Positions 35,155-47,515 are shown, numbered from the stretch's first letter. The stretch is DNA of 64,000 nucleotides from Siderastrea siderea (GCA_964030785.1 OZ034968.1:24821186-24885185), one strand, 5' to 3'. Notes: generated from the letters alone by a model not told the origin. Made by a program: numbers and translations.

Positions 35155-37072
35155 AAGAAAACCAGAACTCTTTGTGTCTTTCATTCAGAACATAGTGCCA
35201 TTTTACAATATTCACCGTGGCTTAATTAAGAAGCGATGATAGCTTGATTTCCAAGAGTTAAAAGGATTTTCACACTTTCCCAAGAAAAGCCGAAAAAAAC
35301 TCTGCGTGAAACGATACTTACAGTTAACGCTTTATCCGGTGAGAATGTATGCAGATGATTTGTTAATAATCAGTCCTTCTCCCGAAGGGTTGCAACAATC
35401 GCTTAATGTAATTCATAGACACGCTCAGCAATGGAAGCTCAAAGAAAACCAGAAGAAAACCAGAACTCTTTGTGTCTTTCATTCAGAACATAGTGCCATT
35501 TTACAATATTCACCGTGGCTTAATTAAGAAGCGATGATAGCTTGATTTCCAAGAGTTAAAAGGATTTTCACACTTTCCCAAGAAAAGCCGAAAAAAACTC
35601 TGCGTGAAACGATACTTACAGTTAACGCTTTATCCGGTGAGAATGTATGCAGATGATTTGTTAATAATCAGTCCTTCTCCCGAAGGGTTGCAACAATCGC
35701 TTAATGTAATTCATAGACACGCTCAGCAATGGAAGCTCAAAGTTAATACCAAAAAGTCGAACATAATCATATTTAGTGGTAACGGGCAAAACAAAAATAA
35801 TATAAATTTCAAATACAATAATGAAACTTTACAAATTATCGACAAACAAACATATTTAGCTATAGAAATGACTTCATCCGGCCGTTACACCTATGCAAGA
35901 GAAATTCTCAACAAAAAAGCCACTAAAGTCCTCTCGACAATTAAACGATCCTTTTCTAACACGGATTCAGCAACTATTGCGATTAAGAACAAACTTTTTA
36001 ATGCCCTTGTTAAACCCGTGTTACTTTATGCGTGCGAAATTTGGGGACCAGAACTATTGTCATACAAAACGCACTTCGATAAAAGCACAATTGAACAAGT
36101 CCACATTAAGTTCTGTAAACAAACAATAAACGTCCCATGGTATACAGAAAACATTGCTTGCAGGGCAGAGCTTGGGCGATATCCTAACCGCTTTAAATAT
36201 TGACATAAAAGCCTCACTCTTCAGCTACTGGCAAAGACTGAAGCATTCTTGTAACAACGTTTTGTTAAGTGAAGCATTTCAATGTGCAACAACATCTACA
36301 ACTTTTTTCGATGTTGTAATTAACGAAGAGATGACTAGGGGACATCAAGTAACAGAACCAATAAACCGGCAACACATCAAGAACGGACGATTAACTATAA
36401 GGAAAACTCTCAGAAATCAGTATTCACAAAACTGGCTTGAGACCCAGAATAGTTCATCATCAACTTCAAGAGAAAAATTTACACATAAGGAAGTTAGAAG
36501 GAGTTATTAATTTGAAAATTACCTAAAAACAGTTACAAATCCAGCACATAGAATAAACTTGACAAAGCTTAGATTAGGATGTCATGCATTACGAATACAG
36601 ACTGGAAAATATGAAATAGAGGAGTATCAATCCCTGTAGAGCAACGAACATGCTTGGTATGTAAACAAAATTGCGTAGAAGACTAAAAGGATTTCTTGAT
36701 GTATTGCCAGGGGTTTACCATCATACGACATGAGCTATGTTCTCACATTTCAAAGATTGATGTAAGTTACATACATTTAAGTGAAAACGAGAGGACTAAG
36801 TACTTACTTAGAGCTGACAATAAAAATACATCAAAAATAGTAGGTAAATATATACATTTAATGTTCAAAAAAAGGAAAGAGCGTCTTAACTTACAAACAC
36901 AATGAACATTATATATATTTTTTCTTTTTTTTTTAAATGAATTGTCTAAGAATCTAGTCTTTGTTATTTCTTAATTGTATTAACTAATGCTCAAACCTTT
37001 ATTGTAAACAGACCAATACTTCCCTTTGGAGAGTACTGCGCAATAAAGATTACTATTACTATTACTATTATT
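35155..37072 (+). mobile_element. Non-LTR retrotransposon (LINE), 5'-truncated and broken
   Basis: Encodes a reverse-transcriptase segment with the catalytic motif YADD (MYADDLLIISPSPEGLQQSL), then KTYLAIEMTSSGRYTYA-like palm/thumb sequence, LYACEIWGPELLSYKTHFD and FCKQTINVPWYTENIACRAE. A frameshift near 36170 leads into the C-terminal part (LFSYWQRLKHSCNN), and further stops follow before a zinc-binding-like C..C region near 36640-36720. The 3' end is an ATT-rich microsatellite near 37050. This fits a CR1/L2/Jockey-type element. A 298-bp exact-looking duplication (35155-35452 and 35453-35750) repeats the YADD region. Confidence 0.85.
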
Positions 37073-37100
37073 ACTCACTCACTCACTCACTCACTCACTC
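37073..37100. repeat. (ACTC)n microsatellite
   Basis: Seven ACTC units directly after the LINE tail. Confidence 0.9.
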
Positions 37101-37149
37101 CCTCCTGCACTTTTATATACTGTATGTTTGTTGTGACTGATTGTTCTCT

Positions 37150-37413
37150 ATCTTCAGAAAGTTTTTGTGAGGTATTATTAAGCCCTAATGTTTGTACTTC
37201 CCCCTTCTTGAATGGTATATTCAGCTATCTGCCGGTAGCAAATAGTTAAGTCTAGTTAATAACAAAGACTAGATTCTTATACAATTCATTAAAAAAAAAA
37301 GAAAAAATATATATAATGTTCATTGTGTTTGTAAGTTAAGACGCTCTTTCCTTTTTTAAGAACATTAAATGTATATATTTACCTACTATTTTTGATGTAT
37401 TTTTATTGTCAGC
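37150..37413 (-). mobile_element. Second LINE 3' end, inverted
   Basis: The reverse complement of 37262-37413 matches 36815-36970 (for example AAGACGCTCTTTCC and AAAGACTAGATTCTTA). The 3' tails of the two LINE copies therefore face each other across the microsatellites. It ends abruptly against the SINE at about 37413. Confidence 0.8.
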
Positions 37414-37755
37414 GTCCGACCGGTGTACGGAAGGTCATGGGTTCGATTCCCGTCGGGGACTCAGATTTTTTCTTTGTCCCACGCTCGCGACATGCTCAAT
37501 ATTCCATCTTTTCTTATTTCTTCTCCGAGCTTATAATTCACCATCTTTCTTTGTTTATCACCTATAGGGCACTTCGACATTGCTGATCCTAGCAGTATGC
37601 AGGACGCGTGTCACTACGAACTCAGTAAATATGACCTGGTTAGAGCGTCCGACCGGTGTACGGAAGGTCATGGGTTCGATTCCGTCGGAGACTCAGATTT
37701 TTTCTTTGTCCCACGCTCGCGACATGCTGAATATTCCATCTTTTCTTATAAAGTT
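37411..37755 (+). mobile_element. tRNA-derived SINE dimer
   Basis: Two bodies with AGCGTCCGACCGGTGTACGG start at 37411 and 37644 (233-bp period). Both carry the B-box region GGTTCGATTC. The second lacks about 30 bp around the A box that the 541-740 copy has, and the first lacks its leader entirely, being fused to the LINE. The shared 3' part reads CCCACGCTCGCGACATGCT. Confidence 0.8.
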
Positions 37756-37998
37756 TGTTGTTTGTAGTTTTGTTTTGTTGAGGATAGAAATCACCCATTT
37801 AATAACGACCACAATAAGGATCTTTACTGACTTAGGGATACATTTCAAACCATGATAAATAACAACAACTGAGATCTTTCAGGACAAATTATTTCTCGGC
37901 GAACCGACTTGGCTCTAAAATAGAAAAGCTATTACAAAACAAATGTTTTTTAGTTGTAAATACCAATTACTTTCTTCCCACTTTCCCTATTACTGCAG

Positions 37999-38309
37999 CT
38001 ACTGGCCTCAAATGTTACGAATGTGGCAGCGATAAAGGTTTTGAAGAATGTTCTTCAGGCATGAAAGTTAGCTGTCCGGGCCTTGACCGCTGTTACATAC
38101 GTACACAGATCTATGGCGAATTGATGTTCCATATGAAGTTTTATAGTAAAGGCTGTCTATCCAAGTTGCGTTGGGATAATAAACACACATTCTTACAGAT
38201 GCGCGCGAACTTCCTTGGTTATTGTAAGCTAGATTGCGGTGATATCGATCTCTGCAACGTGGGTGGCCATCCGATCATACGGCATTTTCCCGTTTATGAG
38301 AGAAAATGA
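37999..38309 (+). CDS. Three-finger (Ly6/uPAR-type) protein A, mature exon
   Basis: A CTATTACTGCAG acceptor opens a phase-1-compatible exon encoding TGLKCYECGSDKGFEEC, KGCLSKL and YCKLDCGDIDLCN. The CxxC start, Cys spacing and terminal C-N give a three-finger domain of about 100 residues. It has nine cysteines, an odd number, with only one Cys where the domain usually has a CC pair before the final CN. There is no hydrophobic GPI-signal tail, so the product would be secreted, unlike protein B. The intron and 3' UTR flanks are collinear with those of 49330-49649. Its first exon is most likely at 12402. Partners and function are unknown. Confidence 0.8.
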
Positions 38310-39836
38310 CGACAACCGTCGGTGTGTGCAGCAATTAGAGCTAGGACACTCGGCAAAAAAGTGTATTTTTGTAGTACTTAGGAAAAAACACTACGGCCAT
38401 ACTGAACAATTTTGTGTTGAATACATGTGCAAAGTAAAATGTTAAGTTTCATTTCAGCTGCATCAAAACACTGTGAAAATGGTATGACGATCTTGTTATT
38501 TTTTTGGTGGAGGGAGGGTGGTTGAACAAAACAAAACAAAAAACAACAACAAGCAAACAAACAAACAAACAGACAAACAAAGAAACATAAAGAGAAAGAT
38601 GGGTTCAAATGGAGACCAACACCCTTATGTAAGGGACCTGCTTACATACCAACAAATAAACAATGAAATCACTTACCATTTCAGTTTTTTAAACAGCTGT
38701 TTTCTTAAACAGTAGCCTTTCCACAACTTTCGCGCTGTTGTAGTCGAGAGAAGCAAAAACACAACCAGACTCAGCCCGAGAACGTAGTTCCAGGGCTTCT
38801 ATCAAATTTCAAATTTCCGAGGGCAACCTATCACACGTAGGGCCTGAGACAGAAGGACTCTACTGTTTTTATTGTACAACGCTAAGTTTTGAGCGAAAAT
38901 TGCCAAAAACGGGCACTATGCGCTGAAAGGCGCCCGCTGAGGAGAGACACTATCGCGTCGCGTGATGGATTTCGACCAATGGGAGCACGCCAAGATTTAA
39001 CGTTGTACTATAACTTGGAATAATTTGCAAATTTAATAGTTATCTGGACAGCCGAGTTTTCAGGCCAGCAAATATAATTGGGTGACGATTGGGTAACTGA
39101 GTACCAATTACTATCACGGCCGCTAAGACATCAGTGTTTCCTCTCTAGCTATTTTGCGCGGCAACGGCAAATCCAGGGATTTTCTACAAGAGGGATACAA
39201 GTTGGAAACTGTCCTCGGTACTTGAACAGGCAAAGAAAATAGCTCAGATTTAAAGCAATGGAAGTTTAAATCGGCCTTTATAGCTTGACTAAAAGTAAAA
39301 GTAAGTGAAAGTATCACGGACAGTATATTCTGTAAATTAGTATCTTAATGATGCCGATCTTCAATTTAAAAGCCACAGTTATAAAGGTGCTCTTGTGAGC
39401 ACAATACGTCTTGCATCAACGTGCAAATTTGACTTGTTTCGAGTCCTGTTTTGACCGTTTGATGGTGCGTAACATATTAGGCTATAGCGTGCTCTTCAAG
39501 GCTTGTTTTCACAGGACGCTCTTCCTTATTTTAAATTCTGAAACTAAGTTACTTGTTTTGTTACTTATCGCAGGAAACTATTGTTCATAGAAAAAACATT
39601 CAGTAAACATTTGCTTGAGCTCGATAATGGCAACTGCTCACGCTGTGGGCCACTCTATTAAAATACTGAAAACGACGATTTTCAATAAAGTTGAAAGTTT
39701 AAAGATAAAGAGAAAGGTTTAAAGATAAAGTTGCTACTAGGTGGACAAACGAATTCAATATTGTTGTTTACAGCTGAGAATAAAAGAGCAGTTAAATCAG
39801 CGCCTTTCAACCTTTAGCAGGTGGAATTAACCAATT
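38310..39836. other. 3' flank and spacer of TFP A
   Basis: 38325-38610 matches the region after TFP B (49680-49960), including CAACCGTCGGTGTGTGC and an AAC/CAAA-rich tract, so it is probably 3' UTR. Near 39380-39775 pieces of the TFP-locus flanking repeat occur. No other gene seen. Confidence 0.5.
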
Positions 39837-40129
39837 AACAATTAGATTATGAGCTCGAGATTGCTATCGCGTGATAGTTGCTGAGACCGAAGGCCGAATC
39901 AACTATCACGCATAGAAATCGAGAACGAATAATCTAATTGTTTTAGTATAAATCTACTAGACGTTCAAAACGTAACAGCAGACACTACATGTTTTTATTG
40001 AAAAATGATATAAATAGGTCACACCGTGCGGAAAACACTCTACTCACTATCTACAACAGAATAGATAGTGAGTAGCGCAGCCAATCACAGAACAGCATTA
40101 GTGATAGAACGCTAGTAGATTTATACTAA
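39837..40129. repeat. Cluster of three hairpins
   Basis: Hairpin 1 (39837-39942) pairs AACAATTAGATTA, CTCGAGATT and CTATCGCGTGATAGTTG with their complements. Hairpin 2 has arms TTAGTATAAATCTACTAG at 39943-39960 and the inverted copy ending at 40129. Nested in it is hairpin 3 (about 40040-40075, CTACTCACTATCTA). The layout suggests a foldback element. Confidence 0.75.
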
Positions 40130-41024
40130 TGTTGAATAGAAAAGTTGAAAGCGTTATGGTGCAAAGCAAATTTGATGAGGCCTCTATTGGTAGAGCCCCA
40201 AAAGGTTTACTAAGACCTCAAACTTGCACATGCTTATGCTATAAAAGTTTTTGCGATTCGTTTCAAGAAGTGAAAGTAAAAGACTTGTTGATAAAACCAA
40301 CATAACCATGTTCTACAGACAAAATATCACAAAGAATGTAATTCTTTAATGTCCGTCGTCATTGTTCCCTTGTACCATTCTATGCAGTCGCACGCTGAAC
40401 AATTATTTAATACTTTTCAAGGTAGTTACTTTGTAATTTTTACTTTAGAATATAAAATTTACGAAGTTTTGGTCAACAGGACAGCAACGCATGTTGGAAA
40501 ATTACGATAAGCATGAAATAACAGCCTATCCATTTCAGTGCTGCCTGTTTTGGTGTCCATCTGTTAACTCACCTCTATTATCAAAATAATTTTGATATTT
40601 CGTAAAATTCATTAATTTTCCCCTTTATTTCTTTCCCTACAGTTTAAAAACCGAAAATAAGCACAGATTTGAATGAGCTCGCACTTTAGTTCAGTTTTAC
40701 GCATTTTAGTTTTAGTGTTGAATGAAACCTGAAGGAGTTAATTGAGAAAAACGACTTAAACGTTGGGAAAACATGGCACCTGGGTGTACTCCCCCCTCAA
40801 AAGGATATGACACGAAATTTGAAAAAAAAAGGGGGCTTTTAAGAGAATACGGTAATCACATTTTTACCTATATAAGCATATTTTTACTTGTAACGAAAAA
40901 AAAACAAAGCCGAATTAATGACAAGTCTTACACGCATTCATAGTTCCCAACTGATGTGGTAGCACCAGCAGGAGGTGATTGATATGCTTCAGTAAAGCCA
41001 ATAATAGCCTGAGAAAACAGCTGA
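40130..41024. other. No gene seen
   Basis: AT-rich spacer. No exon, RNA gene or clear repeat was identified. Confidence 0.45.
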
Positions 41025-41682
41025 CTTGCGCGCTGGCTCTCAAACTCCATCGCAACTGCCCCAGAATCCCTCATTTATAAACCTAAACTTGACCTTTTCG
41101 CTCCGCCATAAACCATAACATCGACGGGTAGGATACGCCAGTAATCAAGCTGGGGCACCCAACGGTTCGTTTCGGGGAATATCTGTTCGGAAGGCCTAAA
41201 ATCACCTGCGATATTCGGATTCAGTTGCGGTGAAAACTAGAGATTTCTTTGGCGAAACATTACCAAGGACTATTAGTTCCTATTGTTTTCATAGCGACAA
41301 ATATGTCGTTTAGAGTGCAAAATAAGGTCAGCTGGCATTTTCGGAGGGCCTTCAGCAGCTCGGAAATTCCTTTGATAGGATTCTGTTTCCTAGACTTTTC
41401 TGCGGCCTAAATTTTCAGCTAAGAGCGCCGAACAGATCAATCTGTATTAGCTTTGACGAATATGCCTTTAAAAAGCTGTGAAACAATCTAAGAAAGCTGA
41501 AAATGATATTTCAGGCATTTTGCTAAAAATTTCTCGTTGGATGCCCCTGAGTAATACTTTGTCGAATCCCGTATCCTACCCGTCGATGTTACGGTTCATG
41601 AAGGAGCAAAAAGGTCAAGTTTAGGTTTATAAATGAGGGATTCTGGGGCAGTTGCGATGGAGTTTGAGAGCCAGCGCGCAAG
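41025..41682. mobile_element. 658-bp element with long inverted termini
   Basis: The left arm begins CTTGCGCGCTGGCTCTCAAA and the right arm ends in its complement. Pairing extends about 120 bp (through CCCCAGAATCCCTCATTTAT and ATCGACGGGTAGGATAC), apart from small gaps. No target duplication was convincing and no protein is encoded. Confidence 0.8.
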
Positions 41683-42180
41683 ATACAGGAAACCACGAAA
41701 TCCATGGTTCAGCTGATCGCGATTTTGAGCGGATCCGTCCATTATTCGGGAATTTATTGCGCTTCGGGCGAAGATGGTTCGTTGGCCGGGTCATCAGCCT
41801 TTAATTCTTCTCTAGTGGAAGCTACCTCCGATTGAAAAAACCCACAAAATGTCACTTAAACCAGCCAGGACGAACAGGGGAGCATTGAACTGAAGGTAGA
41901 CAGGCTTTATTTCAAGATATCTCGATTCTTTTATCACCGGTTAGTCTGTAATAAATCTCTGCAAGCGATTGCGTAAGAGAACGGTGCAATATTAACCGGA
42001 AATTAATTAAACAGGACACAATGAGCAGAAGTAAAGAAGATTTATTTCGTGAATTAAAGATTTATTTCGTACTATTACATATATTTTCACCCTTTTCTAT
42101 TTTCAAATGAACTCCGCATACAACGTGTCTGGGCTGCCTGTGGTTTTGCGAGGGCTCAAGTGGCGACCTTTCTCAGGCTA
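41683..42180. other. No gene seen
   Basis: Spacer with a short direct duplication of TAAAGA-TTTATTTCGT near 42040-42070; nothing else supported. Confidence 0.4.
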
Positions 42181-45130
42181 CATTTGTTCTTCAAGACTTA
42201 TTTTCACGGGACGCTTTTCCTTATTTTAAATTCAGAAAATAAGTTACTTGTTTTGTTACTTTTCTCAGGAAATTATTGTTCAAAGTAAAAAACATTCAGC
42301 AAGTAAAGGTTTTGTTGAGCCGAATGCAAACATCACGTATACATCTGCTTAAGCTCGATATTGTACGCTTTGTTTTAGTTCTGACTGCCCCTAGGCATAG
42401 TTGGGTAATTTAGAAATTTAATCAAGTCAAAGTAGAGGTATCTATAAACAACCGTCTCTCATTACTTCACTATGGTTTAAGAGATAATGTAAATTTAAAA
42501 TTTGAGAAATACGTGTGAGGTCTTGAAGTGACAAGGTTCTCAAACCCTGACCCTATTTAAGGGTAGAAAATCGAGAATTGATACCCTATTAAAGGCCCAA
42601 AACCAAGAAAAGGCACCCTATTTAAGGGAAACAAGACAACTCGTAATTGTGTTAACTGATAGGTTGTTTTATTTCTTTTCCTCTGTACACGGACGTTTAG
42701 CATCAAGCATAGAATACCAGACGTGTACTCGGGGTGTGTAGTACAGTTTTAACAGACCATATCTTTTTCGTTTTGCGCGTTGAAGTGGATACTGCAATTT
42801 AGTGACCCTATCTAAGGAACATCTAAGGATCACAATACAAAAAAATACCAAAAAGGATACCCTATTTAAGGACTGAGCACCTCAAAAACCCTACCCCATC
42901 GGGCGGCACATACCTATTTAGCATATATAAGGGGGTACCCCCCCGGGAACGACGCCAAGATAAAAGAGTGTGAGCATAATCATTCAACCGATTGTCGGAC
43001 ATTTTAAATAGATTTCGCGATTTGACATGAAAATTTAAGCTCCTTTTTCGTCGCATTGGTTTCAATTCGATCCTGTTTTGAACGTTTCTTGCTGGGTAGC
43101 AGCAAGAAACACAATAGGCTAAACCGTGCCTTTCACGGGAATTTTCATGGCTCGTTTTCATGGGGAGCTCTTGTTAATTATCAATTCTGGCATCTTTATG
43201 ATTGTTTTGATGCTTATATGTTCAGGAAGGCATTGTTTCTGAAAAGAGAATGAAAACATCTAATGGGCTGCCCTTCTATTGTTTGTTTTGCCTTCACTGC
43301 CCTAAGGCATAGCTATGCAATTTAGAATTCCTTGAGAATTTTCAATAAACCCCGTCTCTCATTCTTTCACTATGTTTATGGCTTAATGTGAATTTAAAAT
43401 TTGAGAGATACGAGTTAGATGTAAATATCTAAAATAATTTAAGGGCTTGACGTGACGACCTGACTCAGACGCAGCGAAGACAGGAAATAGAGCATGAGGG
43501 CTTTCTGATCATTCAGTTTATGTACGTGGGACATTCAGTGAAAAGGATTGTCACTTATTACCACTTACAGAAACCGCAAAATTGTTTAATAGTGGCAATT
43601 GGGCGTTGCATTGCCACGTAACCTTGACTTGTTTGAAGGGGTGCTTTCGTACACTGATTACCCAAAGTAGGCTAAATGGGTCTGTTCATAGCCTAAAAGC
43701 AACCATTCGCCCGCCGATATGTACGAACCTCTTCAAGACTTCAGTATTTTCACGGGATGCTCTTCTGAAAGTATTTGTTTTGCTACTCATCTCAGGAAAC
43801 TATTGTTTCTTAAAGAGGTCGAAGTAAAAAACAGTTAGTAAGTAAAGGTTTTGTTGAACCGAATGCAAACATCACGTAAACATCTGCTTGAGCTCGATAA
43901 TGTATCGTTTGTTTTATTTTACTGCCCCTAGGCATAGTCGTGCAATTTAGAAATCTATCCAAGTCGGTCTCCACAAGCTACCATTGGCCATTACTTCACC
44001 GTGATTAAGGGATATAAATTTAAAATTTGAGAAATACGTGTTAGACCATAAATATCCAAAATAATCTGAGGTCTTGACGTGACGAAGTGATTAGGAGCAC
44101 TAAAGCAGAACGCCAGGAAAAAAGCCTACGAGCCGGCTTGCTAGCATAATCATTCATCTATTGTCAGGCATTTTGAAAAGATTGTTTTTCGATACAAACC
44201 GCAAATATGCTAAATAATGACATTTGGGTCAAAGATTGACCTGTAGCCTTAGCTTGTTTCGCACATCGATTTCAATTCCTGTTTTGCTCGTTTCTTGCTG
44301 GGTAGCAGCTCACACACAGTAGGCTAAACTGTGCTTGTCATGGCTCGTTTTCATTGAGAAGCAGTTGTGAATTCCAAATTCTTCCATCTTAATGCATGTT
44401 TTGTTGCTTATATGTTCAGGAAGCTTTTGTCTCTGAAAGAAAAGAAAACTTGAAGTCCAAGGAAAACAAACATCTACTCGAAATTTACTGCCCTCAGGTT
44501 GTTAGCTGTGCAATCTACAATTCCTTCCAATTCTATCCATATAAGACCGTTCCTTACTCTTTCACCATTCTTGTACGACTAAATATCAATTAAAAATTGA
44601 GGGATAAGTGTTAAGGTGTAAATATCTAAAGGAATTTGAGGTTTTGACGTAACGAACAGACTATAAAAGAACACAGACAGGAAAAGTAGGAGAGCATGAT
44701 CTTCAACTATTGTGGGAGCTTTTGAAAAGATAGTTGTTCAATACAAACCGCAAATACGTTAAATAATGGCACTGGGGCTTTGCTTTGTCATATAACCTTC
44801 ACTTGTAAACTTTTGCTTTCGTACGCTGATTACCTTCGACAGGTTAAATTGGTCTTTTCATAGATTAAAAACAACCACACGACCACCGATAGTGTATCAG
44901 CAGGGTTCACATCGAAGATTATTAAAAATATTAAAATATCATTGGCATCAGTCAAACGGATTCAGCATAATTCAACACTGTTAAATACAACTTGGTTGTG
45001 CGATGTTGCGTGTTGGACAAACAAATTCAAGATTAATTGCTGTTCAGTATACCTGAAAACAGAAGAAAAGCTGAATATACCCCTTACAACGTTATTGTTA
45101 AAATGGAAATGTTAGATCTTTTTGTCCAAG
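42180..45130 (+). repeat. Tandem array of about 0.6-kb diverged units
   Basis: Four to five diverged units can be anchored on CTGCCCCTAGGCATAG-like sequence (about 42390, 43310, 43930, 44490), on GAGGTCTTGACGTGACGA-like sequence (about 42510, 43445, 44065, 44640) and on ACCGCAAATA-type sequence (43570, 44210, 44750). The open frames inside are inconsistent between units, so it is probably non-coding duplicated flank of the TFP locus. Confidence 0.7.
42540..42960. repeat. Insert with repeated CCCTATTTAAGG motif
   Basis: CCCTATTTAAGG or CCCTATTAAAGG occurs at about 42552, 42583, 42610 and 42862, with a further CCTATTTA-GC variant and a GGTACCCCCCC end. It interrupts the 0.6-kb repeat pattern and looks like an insertion with subterminal motifs. 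Confidence 0.5.
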
Positions 45131-45904
45131 GCCTTACAGCGGCAGCAAAATTGATAGGAGGCCTCGCAGGGTTTACCAAGAGCTCTTAACTTGCGCAAAC
45201 TTAAGTTATTTATAACGATTTTTCAATTAATTTGAAAGTGAAAACTAATGATTGATTGATTAAAAATAATCAAGCTCTACAGAACAAATAATCACGAATG
45301 CAATTCTTAAATTTAAATGTCCATCGCCATGCAACCTTTAATAATAATAATAACGAATTTTTAAACAGGATGGCCCTTCAGTACATGCGTACTGTTATCA
45401 AAGGGGTCCTTGTACCATTCCATTGCGCAATGAATTGTTTAAACTTCTTAAATGTATCTACTTATGATTTTTATTTTAGAATACCATTGATTGAAAGACC
45501 TTTAAGCAAAATTCATGAAGCTTTGCTCATTAGAATATCAACAGTTGCTCGAAAATAACGACAAGCCATGAATTCAGTGTTTCTGTGAGCACCGCCTACA
45601 AATTAACTAGCAGAATTTATCAGCCTGTCCGTAAACTACATTCCATCACCGCGCACAGTTTTAAAATATGGTATTAATTTCAAAATTGAATCATTTTACT
45701 GTTGTAAACACTGCTTAAAGTGTGATCAACAGCTTTTAAAATATTATCAGTAGAGTTATATCGGAAAGCCGAGGCTATGACTAAACAGATTTACAAGCTT
45801 TTTCTAAAATCAGTTGGCTTCCTAAAGTAGGAAGCATTGTAAAATGAATAAAGCAGACAGAAATAAAGTAGTCTCACATATTAAAAACATTTGTTTTTAG
45901 GAGG

Positions 45905-46153
45905 CTAGGACAGCTGTTTTTCTAATGTTCAATTCAACTGACCTGTGTAATTTCATTTTACTCATGAACTATAGCATTAACAAAATTCCCTTTCCTGATT
46001 GGTGGAAATTATAGTTTCATTGGGTTTAATTGACATAAAAATCACGCCACCAACGCCTTTGTTTTGCTGTGAATGCTACTGAGGTGCGGCTTTTGGGAGA
46101 TTACGTTTTATAATAGCTTGGTTCGACATTCACGAAGACTGACTCTTTACAAG
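45905..46153 (+). promoter_or_regulatory. TFP block 2 upstream region
   Basis: Paralogous to 12130-12401. The inverted CCAAT box (CCTGATTGGT) and the segments GAGGTGCGGCT and AGCTTGGTTCGA are kept at similar distances from the ATG. A likely promoter and 5' UTR, by conservation only. Confidence 0.55.
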
Positions 46154-46199
46154 ATGAAAACCCTGTTTGCTTTGGCTTTTCTGCTTAGCATCTCCCTGG
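46154..46199 (+). CDS. TFP block 2, first signal-peptide exon
   Basis: Encodes MKTLFALAFLLSISL with a GTAAGT donor, 46 nt, phase 1. It can join in frame to 49330-49649 as an alternative first exon of protein B (3.1-kb intron), or it once served a now lost mature exon. It is the direct paralogue of 12402-12447. Confidence 0.65.
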
Positions 46200-47515
46200 G
46201 TAAGTACAAGTCTTTCACGTTAGCAGGAAACAAGTCAAATGGAAAACGTCCAAGTCTGTAGCTATCAAGGTGCAATCGACAGCTTTTAATATGTAGGATA
46301 AAAAGTTGTTTTGTTGATTAACACAGCTAAATTTAAAATTGTTTTGAAGAAATCTTTGCCGCATTTTACATAGCTTCAATCAACATACAGTACAATCGGT
46401 GTTTCGTTGATGTAAACACTGAGGTTTACTTAACTACTGAAGTATTTTGATTTTACGAATATAAGCCGTTGCATTGAACGCCTAAAAGACATCGCGATAT
46501 TTTACAAACAAGAAGTAACTACAGTTAATACTTAAATCCATTTAAGTAAGTATTTTAATCGTTCTTCTTGAGCAGTGAAATATCCATCAATAAAAAATGA
46601 CGACACTCAAGAGAAATCGTGCGCTGACTTTTTGTATTACAGTGAAATATCCCGCTGTTCATCAGTTTTAAGTTTCTGAAAACTACTGCCCGTTTTCTGT
46701 ATGTCCTTAACAAGGTTTTAGGTCGGTTTTAGGTCCTTTAGTTCTGTTTAAGGTCCATAAAAACTTTCTGTTTTAGATCCTATTAAAGAGGACGCATTCT
46801 TAGTAACATCGAAGTTTTTGTATTTTCAGTTGTAAATAACTTAGATGACTCCTCTGAAGTTTCTTTCAAAGTAACGCCGCCAACTGTGGCGGAATGGCCA
46901 GTGGAACTGGCCATTCCTTAACAAAAAACACTGTCGATTAATTTTAAACCACTGCTCGTCTTTCACAACTTTAAAACAATAAGCAATCTACACTGATCAT
47001 CCAGTTCATGTAAACGGTCAATAACTGAGGAATGTTATTTTCTCCAATTAAGAGGTGTAAAACAGATTTAGCACCCGGCCGGCTTATATTTACGATGCAG
47101 TACGACTAATTTTACCTTATCTTCATTTAAGTCGTGTTCTGAGCCCTTTCGTTCTATAAATTCGTTCGCTAATAATTCAGTTCGAATTGGTCAGAACATA
47201 GCTCATCAGGCGAAAAATGTAATAAATGCAACCTGGTCATGCGGAAAAGATTTAGCTACCTAGCAACTTTCAAAACAAAGATTGCCAACAAACTAAAGCT
47301 CTTTCCTGATAGGCGAAAACGCGATCTTTATCGGAAAAGTTTTTTGTGTTCTGTTCACGTTGATTGGCTACCGTCTGATGACGTAGATAGTAGCCAAGCC
47401 CTAATTTAAGCTGTTTGCATGGCTTTAGCGCCTCACTCGAGGAACTTTTGCTGAAGGTGCGGCCCAACAGGTTGTTCACTCGTTACTTTTAAGACTCCCA
47501 ACGACGATTCGCAAG

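Noticed and set aside
34977..35195. Open frame just upstream of the LINE
   Set aside because: Its end overlaps the duplicated LINE segment and no motif is present.
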